Shown here: one piece after another, positions 1 through 8,917 of the stretch
How the letters are laid out: every line of letters begins with the position of its first letter
How positions within the stretch are numbered: position 1 is the first letter of the stretch
NCBI RefSeq assembly: GCF_900299525.1
Contig: NZ_OMKA01000016.1
Span: forward strand, 20,864 to 84,863
Origin: Aquimarina sp. Aq78
GTDB lineage: Bacteria; Bacteroidota; Bacteroidia; Flavobacteriales; Flavobacteriaceae
DNA length: 64,000 nt
Direction: 5' to 3'
Position numbers and translations under genes: made by a program
The notes under the pieces: model-generated
Database searches by the model: none
Told to the model about the DNA's origin: nothing
What the model saw: the letters and a program-made list of their open reading frames with translations, nothing else

Positions 1-55
1 GTATATTGGTTATTGCGCTTATTTATAAGTACAAACCAATATTAAAACCAAAACT

Positions 56-1453
56 ATGACACAAAGTATTAATTCATCCAACATTAAGCCAATTACCATC
101 TCCAATAATTTGTTTATGTGCGGTACAGATCAGTGGGCTCCAAAAGGAGTATGTTATCAACCTACAGATTTTGTAGACCCAATTTCAGACAATAATCTAA
201 CTACTATTCAAGACTTATTGAAAACAACAACAACTTACGGGTTCACAAACATGAAAATAAACGCCATTCGTGTTTATCAAGTTGATCCAACAAAAGATCA
301 CACAAAAGTCATGAATGCTTTGGCTGCTGCAGGAATTTATGTTTTAGTAGGTGCTGTGGATCACACAACAGTACATGACGGTCCTACAGTGTATAACGCC
401 CGATTGAAAGCTATTGCTGATGAATTCTGTAAATACCAGAATGTTCTGGGATTTTCAATAGGAAACGAAACAATTGATCCTGGTAAAGAAGGACAAAATC
501 CAGGTTACGATATTCCAAATAAAATTAAAGCCGGGGCCAAATACTTGAAAGCCTATATGGCAAAAAATTGTGCTCGTACTGTTCCCGTTACTGCAGCACT
601 TCGTGATGATCCTGATTTCACTATACCTGCAGCTAAAGCGTACATGTGTGGGGACGCATCAGAACGTCTTGATTTCTTAGGCTACAATTGTGAGCGTTGG
701 GCTGGAGGAACACTCGCAGCAAAAGTTGGCGCTTATTATACATTAACAAAAGCATTTGAAGGCTCTAACCCAGTGCCGATAACTTTTACTGAAATGGGTT
801 CGAATCCAAGAGCTGTCTCTCCAAGAACTTGGCAACAAGTTGACTATTTGTATGGAGGTACGAAACTCACGCCACAATCAGGATCAGGCTCGCCAATAAA
901 TATGGCAGATGTCGTTTCGGGTGGCTTTGCTTTTAGATATTATGAGCGAAATGCTGGATGGGGTATGCTCACAACAAGCGGTGACGAAATTCCTGATCAC
1001 GGCGCAAAATCAATCATTACAGAATATTCTAAAATAACATCCTTTAGCAGTACAGGAAATACAATGGGGACTGCTCCTTGTGATAAAAATAACCCATATG
1101 TAAAAGGATCTGCTATTCCATCATCAGGATTACCAACGGCTGTAAAAGTAACATTAACAAATTCTATTACAACACCTGCTACAGGAAGAAATATCAAATT
1201 TAATTATACATCAAATGTAAATGCTGCTAACCCAACTTGGCTTGAAGCGGTTGCTATCAAAGCAAATGGTCCCAAAACAACATTCACCTTTCCTGCAGGT
1301 ACAAATGGGATTTCAATGATTTATGAAGTTGATTCTAAGTGGGATCAAGGCTGTCAATTAAAGGGTCAAGCTTTACTCCAACTCGCAGATGGAGATACTA
1401 TCCAAGGTAATTGGATGAGCCCAAATGGTAATGGAAGTTGTGCGATTAGCTAA
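56..1453 (+). CDS. GH72-like beta-1,3-glucanosyltransferase
   Basis: The protein has 465 residues and resembles the catalytic domain of fungal Gas/Gel/Phr enzymes, which cut and rejoin beta-1,3-glucan. Visible family motifs are KGVCYQP (30-36), IRVYQVDPTKDH (71-82), the acid/base site GNE (Glu138) and the nucleophile site TEMG (Glu246); the 108-residue spacing between the two Glu fits the family. The last 130 residues or so are not recognised and have scattered Cys. An in-frame stop at 26-28 means this ATG is the first possible start, so there is no hidden signal peptide. That is odd for an enzyme acting on extracellular glucan. The gene is followed by its own terminator and looks monocistronic. 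The fold and family assignment is good; the substrate is inferred. Confidence 0.75.
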   Translation: MTQSINSSNIKPITISNNLFMCGTDQWAPKGVCYQPTDFVDPISDNNLTTIQDLLKTTTTYGFTNMKINAIRVYQVDPTKDHTKVMNALAAAGIYVLVGAVDHTTVHDGPTVYNARLKAIADEFCKYQNVLGFSIGNETIDPGKEGQNPGYDIPNKIKAGAKYLKAYMAKNCARTVPVTAALRDDPDFTIPAAKAYMCGDASERLDFLGYNCERWAGGTLAAKVGAYYTLTKAFEGSNPVPITFTEMGSNPRAVSPRTWQQVDYLYGGTKLTPQSGSGSPINMADVVSGGFAFRYYERNAGWGMLTTSGDEIPDHGAKSIITEYSKITSFSSTGNTMGTAPCDKNNPYVKGSAIPSSGLPTAVKVTLTNSITTPATGRNIKFNYTSNVNAANPTWLEAVAIKANGPKTTFTFPAGTNGISMIYEVDSKWDQGCQLKGQALLQLADGDTIQGNWMSPNGNGSCAIS

Positions 1454-1500
1454 AACTTAATATTCATACTCTATAAAAGTATAGTAAAGGATATCATTCA

Positions 1501-1539
1501 AAAACATAAACATCATTAATCTAGGTGTTTATGTTTTTT
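1501..1539 (+). terminator. Intrinsic terminator after the GH72-like gene
   Basis: A 12-bp perfect inverted repeat, AAAACATAAACA (1501-1512) with TGTTTATGTTTT (1526-1537), closes a 13-base loop and runs into a T tract. It lies 48 bases after the stop codon. The rest of the gap to 1743 shows nothing I can name. Confidence 0.8.
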
Positions 1540-1743
1540 AAACTCTCGAACATATCTCCAATCAATGCTATGAACAGCACCTTCCCTCCTTCGGTATCTA
1601 ATTTGCTTTAATTTGTTATCTTAGTTCTAACGCAACAAACCATACATAAACACCTTATCGTCATTTGGAAAGAGTTATATCTTTTACAATTAAAAGAGGC
1701 GACTATTATATCATTGATTGACAAGTAATCATCGTAGTAAAAT

Positions 1744-2235
1744 ATGAAATATACACCCGAAGATGGATTCCCATATTATTATGACTTTGTAAAGAATATG
1801 AATTATCAATCACTCTTTTCTTCGTCATCAACGATAGAATTTCTAAATTCTATTGGTGAGGAAAAAGCTATTTATCGTTATGCACCCACTAAATGGAATA
1901 TTAAACAAATTGTAGGTCATATAACAGATCACGAAAGAATAAAAATATTTCGAGCATTTTTAATGAGTAGAAACGAATCAATAGAACTATGGGGCTATGA
2001 CCAAAATTTATTAGTGAAAAATAGTCGTTTTGAAGAATTAACACTCAAACAATTAATAGCAGATTTTGTAAATGTAAGAAAGGCATCTACTAGTTTTATT
2101 GAGACATTATCTAAAAGTCAATTAAAGATAAAAGGTATGGCCCAACAATATGAAATTACTCTTGAAGATTTTCTAAAGTCTATAATTGGTCATGAAAAAC
2201 ATCATATTACTATTATTAAAGAAAGATACATTTAA
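1744..2235 (+). CDS. DinB-family (YfiT-like) putative metal-dependent protein
   Basis: This 163-residue protein has the DinB-like four-helix pattern. The segment WNIKQIVGHITDHER (about 51-65) carries the first metal-ligand His, and GHEKHHITII near the C-terminus supplies the others. Members of this superfamily bind a divalent metal and some are thiol-dependent transferases; the substrate here is unknown. There is no signal peptide, so it should be cytosolic. It stands alone, with an AT-rich hairpin downstream and an AraC-type regulator gene 139 bases further on. Family call is fairly sure, function is not. Confidence 0.75.
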   Translation: MKYTPEDGFPYYYDFVKNMNYQSLFSSSSTIEFLNSIGEEKAIYRYAPTKWNIKQIVGHITDHERIKIFRAFLMSRNESIELWGYDQNLLVKNSRFEELTLKQLIADFVNVRKASTSFIETLSKSQLKIKGMAQQYEITLEDFLKSIIGHEKHHITIIKERYI

Positions 2236-2301
2236 TAAAAGCTGTGACTACACGTTTCTCTATTATGAAGGAAGCAACATAGAAAATGTAAATATTCGTA
2301 G

Positions 2302-2324
2302 CTCAAAAAAATATTTTTTTTGAG
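2302..2324 (+). terminator. AT-rich hairpin, possible terminator
   Basis: CTCAAAAAAA (2302-2311) pairs with a T run ending in GAG (2314-2324). It lies between the DinB-like gene and the AraC-type gene. The stem is nearly all A-T, so it could be a weak terminator or chance. Confidence 0.35.
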
Positions 2325-2373
2325 ATCTTAGCATCGTAAAAATCTTGTTACCAGGAAGAGGCCGAATTATAAG

Positions 2374-3234
2374 ATGACTTTGAAATACCACCATATGCCA
2401 ATAGACAATATACCAGAATTATATATTAATAACCCTAAACTTAAACCTGATCTTTTTGTCTACGATTTTAAAATGACCGAGGACATCATTAAAACTAAGG
2501 TCAACCTAAATATGCATATGTTTAGCTTTTTACAAGTCGGAAAAAAGCAAGTACACTTTGCAGGAACATCGGTTACTGTAAATAAAGATCAATCGTTACT
2601 TCTTAAAAAAGGAAATTGGCTTTGGACAGAATTACTGGATACAGATGCTATTTATTACTGTAAGCTCTTATTTTTTTCTGAAAAAATACTCAAAGATTTT
2701 TTAGATAAACACATACAAAATCAACAAATAACAAAGGAAGAAGTGCCTTATTTTGCAATTAGAAATGATGCTTACATAACTTCTTATTTAAATTCATTAT
2801 CAACAATTAGTGATGCGCCAACTGTTTTTATAGAAAACTTACTTTCTGTAAAATTTGAAGAAATTATGCTTTACCTTATTCATAAATATGGAAAAAAGTT
2901 TGAATTATATTTAAGATCATTAATCGTTGAAGAAACCTCTCCTTTCAAAAAAATTATCGAGAGTAAAATACATTCCAATCTAAAATTAGAGGAAATTGCA
3001 TTTTTATGTAATATGAGTTTATCTACTTTTAAACGTCATTTTATTAATGAGTATAAAGCATCTCCAGGAAAATGGTTACAAGACAAGCGACTTCAAAAAG
3101 CAAAAGAAGCATTAGAACTAGGAAAATTAACACCATCAGATATATACTTGGATTTTGGTTATAATAACCTTTCAAACTTCAGCACAGCTTTTAAAAATAA
3201 ATTTGGGTTTAGTCCCAAAGAAATTTCCAGATGA
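2374..3234 (+). CDS. AraC-family transcriptional regulator
   Basis: A 286-residue regulator. The N-terminal part of about 180 residues is a sensor-like domain without a clear ligand motif. The C-terminal 95 residues form the double helix-turn-helix of AraC proteins: LEEIAFLCNMSLSTFKRHF, then SPGKWLQDKRL and a second helix-turn-helix ending in FGFSPKE. It probably binds DNA in the cytoplasm and controls a neighbour. The GlcG/HbpS-like gene that follows has its own strong promoter 70 bases after this stop and is the best candidate target, but this is inference from position. Confidence 0.85.
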   Translation: MTLKYHHMPIDNIPELYINNPKLKPDLFVYDFKMTEDIIKTKVNLNMHMFSFLQVGKKQVHFAGTSVTVNKDQSLLLKKGNWLWTELLDTDAIYYCKLLFFSEKILKDFLDKHIQNQQITKEEVPYFAIRNDAYITSYLNSLSTISDAPTVFIENLLSVKFEEIMLYLIHKYGKKFELYLRSLIVEETSPFKKIIESKIHSNLKLEEIAFLCNMSLSTFKRHFINEYKASPGKWLQDKRLQKAKEALELGKLTPSDIYLDFGYNNLSNFSTAFKNKFGFSPKEISR

Positions 3235-3302
3235 CATTTCATCTTTTTAATTTCATTTTTATACTTGACCTTTTTTCATAAGTTATTGAACTGTTTTAGT
3301 AA

Positions 3303-3332
3303 TTGAATAATATTATCTACACTGTAAATTTG
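3303..3332 (+). promoter_or_regulatory. Bacteroidota-type promoter of the GlcG/HbpS-like gene
   Basis: TTG (3303-3305), 19 bases, then TAAATTTG (3325-3332). This fits the -33/-7 consensus TTG...TAnnTTTG of the Bacteroidota housekeeping sigma factor, with ideal spacing. It leaves a leader of about 30 bases before the ATG at 3368. Confidence 0.75.
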
Positions 3333-3367
3333 TACTCAAATTATAACAAAAATTAAAACATAAAATA

Positions 3368-3769
3368 ATGAATATTACATTAGCACAAGCTGAAAAAATT
3401 ATTTCGGCAGCAAAAGAAAAATCTATAGCGATCGATACAAAAATGAATATTGCAATTGTAGATGCAGGAGCTAACTTAGTAGCATTTGGACGTATGGATG
3501 GAGCTTGGTTAGGTTCTTTAGATATATCAATTAAAAAAGCTAAAACGGCTCGTTATTTTGATATGAATACAGGCATTATTGGCGAATTGTCTCAACCAGG
3601 AGGTGCTTTGTACAACATCGAGCACTCAAATAATGGTCTAATTACTTTTCCTGGTGGTGTACCAATTAAGAACATAGCAGGTGAAATCATTGGCGCTATT
3701 GGAGTAAGTGGAAGTTCTGTTGAAAATGACCATGCAGTGGCAGAAGCTGGTGCATCAGCAGCAATCTAA
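3368..3769 (+). CDS. GlcG/HbpS-like (heme-degrading domain) protein
   Basis: This 133-residue protein covers the whole GlcG/HbpS-type fold (PF03928). Typical features are the start TLAQAEKII, the [21 protein letters not shown] strand pair, FPGGVPI and the closing [21 protein letters not shown]. Relatives bind heme or corrinoids, or accompany glycolate and propanediol genes; the ligand here cannot be told. There is no signal peptide. The gene has its own promoter and its own terminator, so it is probably transcribed alone, with an AraC-type regulator directly upstream. Confidence 0.8.
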   Translation: MNITLAQAEKIISAAKEKSIAIDTKMNIAIVDAGANLVAFGRMDGAWLGSLDISIKKAKTARYFDMNTGIIGELSQPGGALYNIEHSNNGLITFPGGVPIKNIAGEIIGAIGVSGSSVENDHAVAEAGASAAI

Positions 3770-3785
3770 GACTTAATATATTACT

Positions 3786-3826
3786 AAAAAGAGGGTAACT
3801 AGCATGCTAATTACCCTCTTTTCTTT
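3786..3826 (+). terminator. Intrinsic terminator after the GlcG/HbpS-like gene
   Basis: GAGGGTAA (3791-3798) pairs with TTACCCTC (3811-3818), flanked by A and T tracts. It separates the GlcG-like gene from the aquaporin gene that starts only 10 bases later. Confidence 0.85.
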
Positions 3827-3837
3827 TTAAGAATAAT

Positions 3838-4479
3838 ATGAAAAAATATATTGCCGAATTTATTGGCACCTTTGCTTTAGTTTTTTGTGGTACAGGAGCA
3901 ATAATAGTAAACCAACAAACCAGTGGAAATTTAGGTTTAATAGGAATCGCTTTAGCGTTCGGAATAATAATTAGTGCTATGATTTATATTTTCGGAAATA
4001 TTTCTGGTGCACACATGAATCCATCTGTTACTATAGCATTAACAATAGGAAAGCTAACTACAAAAAAAGAAGCTTCATTTTATATTTCTGCTCAAATCAT
4101 TGGAGCTGTTTCCGCAAGCGGATTACTCAAATTTGTATTCCCTGAAAACTTAACATTAGGAACTACAACTCCTTCTGGAGAATTATTGCAATCTTTCTTT
4201 TTAGAATCAGTATTGACTTTCTTTTTAATGCTTACAATTTTGGGAGTAACATCCAAAAAAGAATTTTCTAATATAGCAGGGCTTATAATTGGACTATTCG
4301 TTACTGGAATTATTTTATTTGCAGGACCAATCTCTGGTGGTTCATTTAATCCAGCGAGAAGTTTTGCACCAGCAATTGTTTCTGGAAACTTAACAGCACT
4401 TTGGATTTATATTACTGCCCCAACATTAGTCGCAGTAGTTGCAATGCAAGTTTGGAAAACATTTACCAAAACAAAATAA
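3838..4479 (+). CDS. Aquaporin / MIP-family channel
   Basis: A 213-residue, six-helix inner-membrane channel for water or small neutral solutes. The two half-helix boxes are visible: SGAHMNPS (Asn61-Pro62-Ser63, a variant of NPA) and SGGSFNPARS (Asn171-Pro172-Ala173), with the selectivity-filter Arg174. The first box having Ser instead of Ala is a small departure from the consensus. The length is that of a compact bacterial aquaporin. The strong terminator just before the ATG suggests that its promoter lies within or across that hairpin, or that it depends on read-through. Water versus glycerol selectivity is not decidable here. Confidence 0.88.
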   Translation: MKKYIAEFIGTFALVFCGTGAIIVNQQTSGNLGLIGIALAFGIIISAMIYIFGNISGAHMNPSVTIALTIGKLTTKKEASFYISAQIIGAVSASGLLKFVFPENLTLGTTTPSGELLQSFFLESVLTFFLMLTILGVTSKKEFSNIAGLIIGLFVTGIILFAGPISGGSFNPARSFAPAIVSGNLTALWIYITAPTLVAVVAMQVWKTFTKTK

Positions 4480-4769
4480 AAACCATCAGACAGTAATTAT
4501 TTTTAGAAAATAAAATAGTTAATGTTTAATCAAAAAATTATCTAAATCTATATATACATATCATATTCTAGTTTAATCAAATTGGATCCTGAATATTATT
4601 TTCACACATTGATTTGATCGATAAAAGAAAGCCTATTATCAACACTATATAAAATTAATTGTTAAATTAGGTGTTTAACCTTGCAACTAATTTATAGAAA
4701 CACATTATCACACACAATCTGAAAAAATGAAGTTTGTGTTTGAAGTTTGGCAATCATAAAAAAACAACT
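4480..4769 (+). other. Gene-free stretch between aquaporin and membrane-protein genes
   Basis: About 290 AT-rich bases. I see no terminator, RNA gene or convincing TAnnTTTG promoter. A reading frame extending the next gene upstream from a TTG at 4734 exists but is less likely than the ATG at 4770. Confidence 0.5.
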
Positions 4770-5201
4770 ATGAATTCAATTCTAAAAAATATTTTAGCTG
4801 TTATTGCTGGATGGTTAGGTGGTAGTATTATCAATATAACACTCATCCAAGTTGGTCATAAGTTAATTCCTATAAAGGGTATTGATCCAAATGATATGGA
4901 CGCTTTGGCAGCTGTTATGCCAACTTTAGGATTCGAACATTTTATTTTTCCTTTTTTGGCACATGCATTAGGTACTCTTGCCGGTGCAACGATTGCTGGT
5001 TTAATAGCTGCCAGTCACAAAATGAAATTCTCATTGGGTATTGGTGGATTGTTCCTGTTGGGTGGAATCATGGTTAACTATATGCTACCAGGACCAACCT
5101 GGTTTGCAGTAGCAGATATCGTTATCGCTTATATTCCTATGGCATGGATTGGTGGAAAAATAGCTATGAAGATATTAGAAAATAAAAAAAGTGGTGAATA
5201 G
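4770..5201 (+). CDS. Small four-helix membrane protein, unknown function
   Basis: Counted from the ATG at 4770 the protein has 143 residues and about four hydrophobic segments: NILAVIAGWLGGSIINITLI near the N-terminus, a segment around FIFPFLAHALGTLAGATIAGL, one at IGGLFLLGGIMVNYM, and one at ADIVIAYIPMAWIGG. It ends in a short charged tail. Glycine-rich helices suggest tight packing. I do not recognise a named family. An AraC-type regulator gene begins 81 bases downstream on the same strand and may be co-transcribed. The TTG at 4734 would add 12 polar residues and is not favoured. Confidence 0.7.
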   Translation: MNSILKNILAVIAGWLGGSIINITLIQVGHKLIPIKGIDPNDMDALAAVMPTLGFEHFIFPFLAHALGTLAGATIAGLIAASHKMKFSLGIGGLFLLGGIMVNYMLPGPTWFAVADIVIAYIPMAWIGGKIAMKILENKKSGE

Positions 5202-5282
5202 AAAACTGTACCTAGCATAAAATTAAACACAATTAAAACAGGTGTTTCTTTAAATAGTTAGACAACATTGATAAACTAAAGA

Positions 5283-6056
5283 ATGATATTAGATAACTTA
5301 GAATATATAAATGTACAAAAGCAAGTAACCGATTTTCCTAAGCATTATCATGAAACGTTTTGCATTTCACTTATTCACAAGGGTATTGAGCAAATTGAGC
5401 TAGAAAGTCAAAGCATTTTTAGTGAAAAAGGTTGTATAACAATTACAAATCCATATGAAATACATTCTAACCCATTAATTGATAGCACTTCTCAAGTTGA
5501 ATTCGATACCATATATATTTCTAAAGATGTAATGAAATACCTTTTTAATGGAAAAAATATAACTTTTGTTAATCGGAAAATAAATAATAAAAATGCTAAC
5601 CAGCTCTTTAGGTTATTGAAAAATGCAATTATTATAAATGACATTCCAACTATTGAAAATTTGTTGTTTCAATTTGTGGCAACTTTAAAACACTATTCTC
5701 AAGAAAAAAAAGAAGAATATTCCGAATTAAATTTCAATTCACTCCATAACGTTAGCTCATATATTGATAACAACATTTCAAGTAAGTTTTGTTTAGATAA
5801 GCTCTCTAAGATTGCTAATCTAAATAAATACGGGTTTGCAAAAAAGTTTAAAGCCTCAACAGGAATGACTCCGATGAATTATATTTTAATGAAAAAAATA
5901 TTTTCGAGTAAACAGTTAATTACAAAGAACACTGACTTAACTCAGATTGCATTTGATTATGAGTTTTCAGATTTGGCGCATTTTTCTAATACTTTTAAGC
6001 GTTATGTTGGTATTTCACCTAAAATGTATCAAAAAAGTATTTCATCTATCTTATAA
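5283..6056 (+). CDS. AraC-family transcriptional regulator with cupin-like sensor
   Basis: A 257-residue regulator. The N-terminus (about 15-60) looks like the AraC cupin arm: FPKHYHETFCISLIHKG, followed by a block with ITNPYEIHSNP. The C-terminal 100 residues carry two helix-turn-helix units: LSKIANLNKYGFAKKF, SPxNY-like linker TPMNYIL, and IAFDYEFSDLAHFSNTFKRYVGISP. It is likely a ligand-responsive activator in the cytoplasm. The small membrane-protein gene upstream is on the same strand and is a plausible partner. The ligand is unknown. Confidence 0.85.
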   Translation: MILDNLEYINVQKQVTDFPKHYHETFCISLIHKGIEQIELESQSIFSEKGCITITNPYEIHSNPLIDSTSQVEFDTIYISKDVMKYLFNGKNITFVNRKINNKNANQLFRLLKNAIIINDIPTIENLLFQFVATLKHYSQEKKEEYSELNFNSLHNVSSYIDNNISSKFCLDKLSKIANLNKYGFAKKFKASTGMTPMNYILMKKIFSSKQLITKNTDLTQIAFDYEFSDLAHFSNTFKRYVGISPKMYQKSISSIL

Positions 6057-6117
6057 TTGCCAAGATTCTACAAGTTAGCGTATCTGTATAAATATATTTT
6101 TGAAAAAAAATTACTTT

Positions 6118-7632
6118 ATGAAATACAGAATATCCTTACTTACCTGTTTTTTAATATGCTATACCTCTACCCTATTTGCTCAATCTTTAGATGAAAAATT
6201 TTCTATTGATAAGATGACAAAAGATCTACAGATTTTTAAAGATATACGAATTAAAGCAAATTCTGGTCTCTATAAATATCGCACTAAAAAACAAATAGAT
6301 AGTATATATCAATGGGCATTTAAAGAAGTTAAAAAATCAAAATCATATAGAGATTTTTATAATATAATTTATCAATTAACTGATTTTGAAGGCAGTTTAC
6401 ATAATGATATTTCATTACCAAAAAAAGTGTTCAAGTCAATGAAAAATGAAGAGCAAGGATATTTCCCTTTGCCGATAAAATTAATTCAAGACAAAGTAAT
6501 AGTAAATATTGTTAACAAGGAAATTCCTTTAGGTGCTGAAATAGTTTCGATAAATAATTTAAAAATTAATGAAATACTACAAAGTTTATACAAATATTAT
6601 ACAACAGATGGTGTAAATATTACAGGAAAATCAATTGGAATTCATTATAATTTTAGCAGATATTATAGGTTACACTATGGTCTTAAAAGCGCTTTTAAAG
6701 TTAAATATCGAGTTCATGATTCAGATAAAATTCAGCAAAAGGTCTTACATAGTATAAGTTTTAACGCTTATTATAAAAATATAAAGAATAGATATTCGAA
6801 ACCATTTGATGAAGTTAATTATAAGGATTGGAAGGAAAATGAAATTTACAGTTACAAATCTATTGACCGTGAAACCGGAATTTTAACAATAAATGATTTT
6901 GGAATGGGAAATGAGAAAAATCCAATGCATTTACGATATGTTTCTTTTTTAGATAGTGTTTTTACTGGTATAAAAAACAACAATATTAAAAACTTAATTG
7001 TTGATATTCGTTATAATGGTGGGGGAACAGACCCTAACGATTTGGTTACATATTCTTATTTAACGCAACGTAATTTTTCAGAGAACAAACAAGCGTGGAT
7101 AAGTTTCAACAAAATTCCCTATCTAAAATATGCATACACCAAAATTCCTAGATTTCTAAGACCTCTTGGAGTTGGCAAATACAATAAAAGCTTTCAAAAT
7201 CAATTCCCAAAAGAAGAAAATGGGAAATTTTATCAAGATTCGACTAGTGCCGATCATAAAATTAGAACACCAAATAAAAATGCCTTTACAGGAAATATAT
7301 ACCTATTGATTAGTCCGCGAGTGGCTTCTGCTGGTAGTTTATTTGCAGCAATGGTTGCTGGAAACAGTAATGCAATCACTATAGGAGAAGAAACAATGGG
7401 TGGCTATTATGGACATAACGGGCATAATGCTTTGGGTTATATTTTACCAAAATCCAAAATTGAACTATTCTTTTCTGTAGTAAATTTAGAACAAGATGTT
7501 GTTAAAAAAGAAAATCAAATTTACAATAGAGGAATTATACCAGATCATAACGTATCACAAACATATACCGATTATATCAACCAAGTTGACACACAACTAA
7601 ATTTTGTAATAGATCTAATACAACAAGAATAG
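6118..7632 (+). CDS. Secreted S41-family (C-terminal processing type) peptidase
   Basis: Starting at ATG 6118 gives a clean Sec signal peptide ending LFAQ and a protein of 504 residues; a TTG at 6100 would only add six residues in front. The catalytic domain shows NLIVDIRYNGGGTDP and then SPRVASAGSLFAAMVAG, where the Ser near residue 404 of SAG is the likely nucleophile, followed by IGEETMGGYYG. This is the tail-specific protease fold. The first 250 residues are a family-specific N-terminal part, with no obvious PDZ domain. It should act in the periplasm or outside the cell. The gene ends in its own terminator. Substrate unknown. Confidence 0.8.
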   Translation: MKYRISLLTCFLICYTSTLFAQSLDEKFSIDKMTKDLQIFKDIRIKANSGLYKYRTKKQIDSIYQWAFKEVKKSKSYRDFYNIIYQLTDFEGSLHNDISLPKKVFKSMKNEEQGYFPLPIKLIQDKVIVNIVNKEIPLGAEIVSINNLKINEILQSLYKYYTTDGVNITGKSIGIHYNFSRYYRLHYGLKSAFKVKYRVHDSDKIQQKVLHSISFNAYYKNIKNRYSKPFDEVNYKDWKENEIYSYKSIDRETGILTINDFGMGNEKNPMHLRYVSFLDSVFTGIKNNNIKNLIVDIRYNGGGTDPNDLVTYSYLTQRNFSENKQAWISFNKIPYLKYAYTKIPRFLRPLGVGKYNKSFQNQFPKEENGKFYQDSTSADHKIRTPNKNAFTGNIYLLISPRVASAGSLFAAMVAGNSNAITIGEETMGGYYGHNGHNALGYILPKSKIELFFSVVNLEQDVVKKENQIYNRGIIPDHNVSQTYTDYINQVDTQLNFVIDLIQQE

Positions 7633-7664
7633 TGTTACGATAAGATACATTAAAACAGCTAATT

Positions 7665-7696
7665 AAGCGCAAGTCATCAAAGCTTGCGCTTTTTTA
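7665..7696 (+). terminator. Intrinsic terminator after the S41 peptidase gene
   Basis: AAGCGCAAG (7665-7673) pairs with CTTGCGCTT (7683-7691), followed by a T tract. A GC-richer stem than its surroundings. Confidence 0.88.
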
Positions 7697-7763
7697 ATAC
7701 ATTTATGGTAAAAAGATCACAATTATCAAGATTCTATTTTCATATATAACGCCACTAACAATT

Positions 7764-8291
7764 ATGAAAAAAACTATAATTATATTGACTCTTTTGTTTT
7801 TTGGATTAGAACCAATCTCGGCGCAATCGAAAGAAACAACCTTGAAAGAAATTAGATCTGAGTATAAGACGATAAGAAACAATATGGATTTTTATATAAA
7901 AAGATCCTCAGAAATTGAATTAAATACTACCGAAGGAGGCCATGTAACTGCATATTTCGATAATGATGATTTAAAATTAATCGAAATAATTGAATTTGGA
8001 GAAACCGGAAAAAACATAACTCAGTATTATTTCAAAAACAAAAAGTTATTTTTTGCATTTGACCAGCAATATCGTTACAACATACCAATCTACAATGAAG
8101 AATTTGATTCAAATAAAACCACAATAATTGAAGATCGATATTATTTTCACAAAGAGAAACTCTTTCTTTGGTTAGATAATGATAAAAATAAAGTCGATTT
8201 GACTTTAAAAGCAAATAAGATGATTGGAAAAAAGTTTGTTGATTACACAAAAAAACTAAAACATGAATTAAAAAAAGAAGAAAAACACTAA
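7764..8291 (+). CDS. Secreted hypothetical protein
   Basis: A 175-residue protein with an N-terminal signal peptide (MKKTIIILTLLFFGLEPISAQ, cleaved after Ala-Gln). The mature part is hydrophilic, rich in Lys, Glu and Asp, with alternating strand-like segments such as GHVTAYFDNDDLKLIEIIEFG and a lysine-rich C-terminal helix. I recognise no named family; the pattern resembles small secreted proteins common in flavobacteria. The DUF1697 gene follows after 16 bases, so the two may be co-transcribed. Confidence 0.7.
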   Translation: MKKTIIILTLLFFGLEPISAQSKETTLKEIRSEYKTIRNNMDFYIKRSSEIELNTTEGGHVTAYFDNDDLKLIEIIEFGETGKNITQYYFKNKKLFFAFDQQYRYNIPIYNEEFDSNKTTIIEDRYYFHKEKLFLWLDNDKNKVDLTLKANKMIGKKFVDYTKKLKHELKKEEKH

Positions 8292-8307
8292 AATAAAATT
8301 TAAAGAA

Positions 8308-8856
8308 ATGAGTAAATATGTTGCTTTACTGCGAGGAATTAATGTGAGTGGTCATCACAAGGTTCCTATGGCCGAACTTCGTAAAGAAATGGAAAATTTG
8401 AATTTCGAAAAAGTAATTACAATTCTTAATTCGGGAAATATAATATTTGACTCAACAAAAGGTGATGCAAAGAGTCTCGAAAAAATGATTTCTGATCATT
8501 TAGCAAAGACCTTTGGTTTTCCTATCCCAACCATCATAAGAAAATCTGAAATGATGTATGATTTGTTGGATCGAGATCCATTTAAAGACATCCTGGTAAC
8601 AAAAGATATTCGATTGTATGTTTCATTTTTGAAGGAAGATGTTGAAACCGATTTACAATTACCATGGACAAGTGATAATAATGCTTTTAAAATTATCGAT
8701 AAGATCGACAAAACTATTGTAAGTGTCTTAGACCTTTCTATAACTAAGACCCCAAAAGGAATGGAAGTTCTAGAACGATATTTTGGTAAGCATATCACAA
8801 CTCGTAACTGGAATACCATTAAACGAATAGAAAAGAAACTTGAAGCCAACTCATAA
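8308..8856 (+). CDS. DUF1697 family protein
   Basis: The 182-residue sequence shows the DUF1697 signature: YVALLRGINVSGHHKVPM at the start, ILNSGNIIFDS (about 40-50), a middle RDPF element, and RNWNTIKRI close to the C-terminus. It is a soluble cytosolic family of unknown biochemical role that is widespread in bacteria. The length matches the family. It lies 16 bases after a secreted hypothetical protein and 61 bases before an SRPBCC-type protein, all on the same strand. Confidence 0.85.
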   Translation: MSKYVALLRGINVSGHHKVPMAELRKEMENLNFEKVITILNSGNIIFDSTKGDAKSLEKMISDHLAKTFGFPIPTIIRKSEMMYDLLDRDPFKDILVTKDIRLYVSFLKEDVETDLQLPWTSDNNAFKIIDKIDKTIVSVLDLSITKTPKGMEVLERYFGKHITTRNWNTIKRIEKKLEANS

Positions 8857-8917
8857 ATCATGAATTAAAGTAAAATAAATCGGAATGTAATTTGTAACCA
8901 TTTAAAACTAAATTCTT

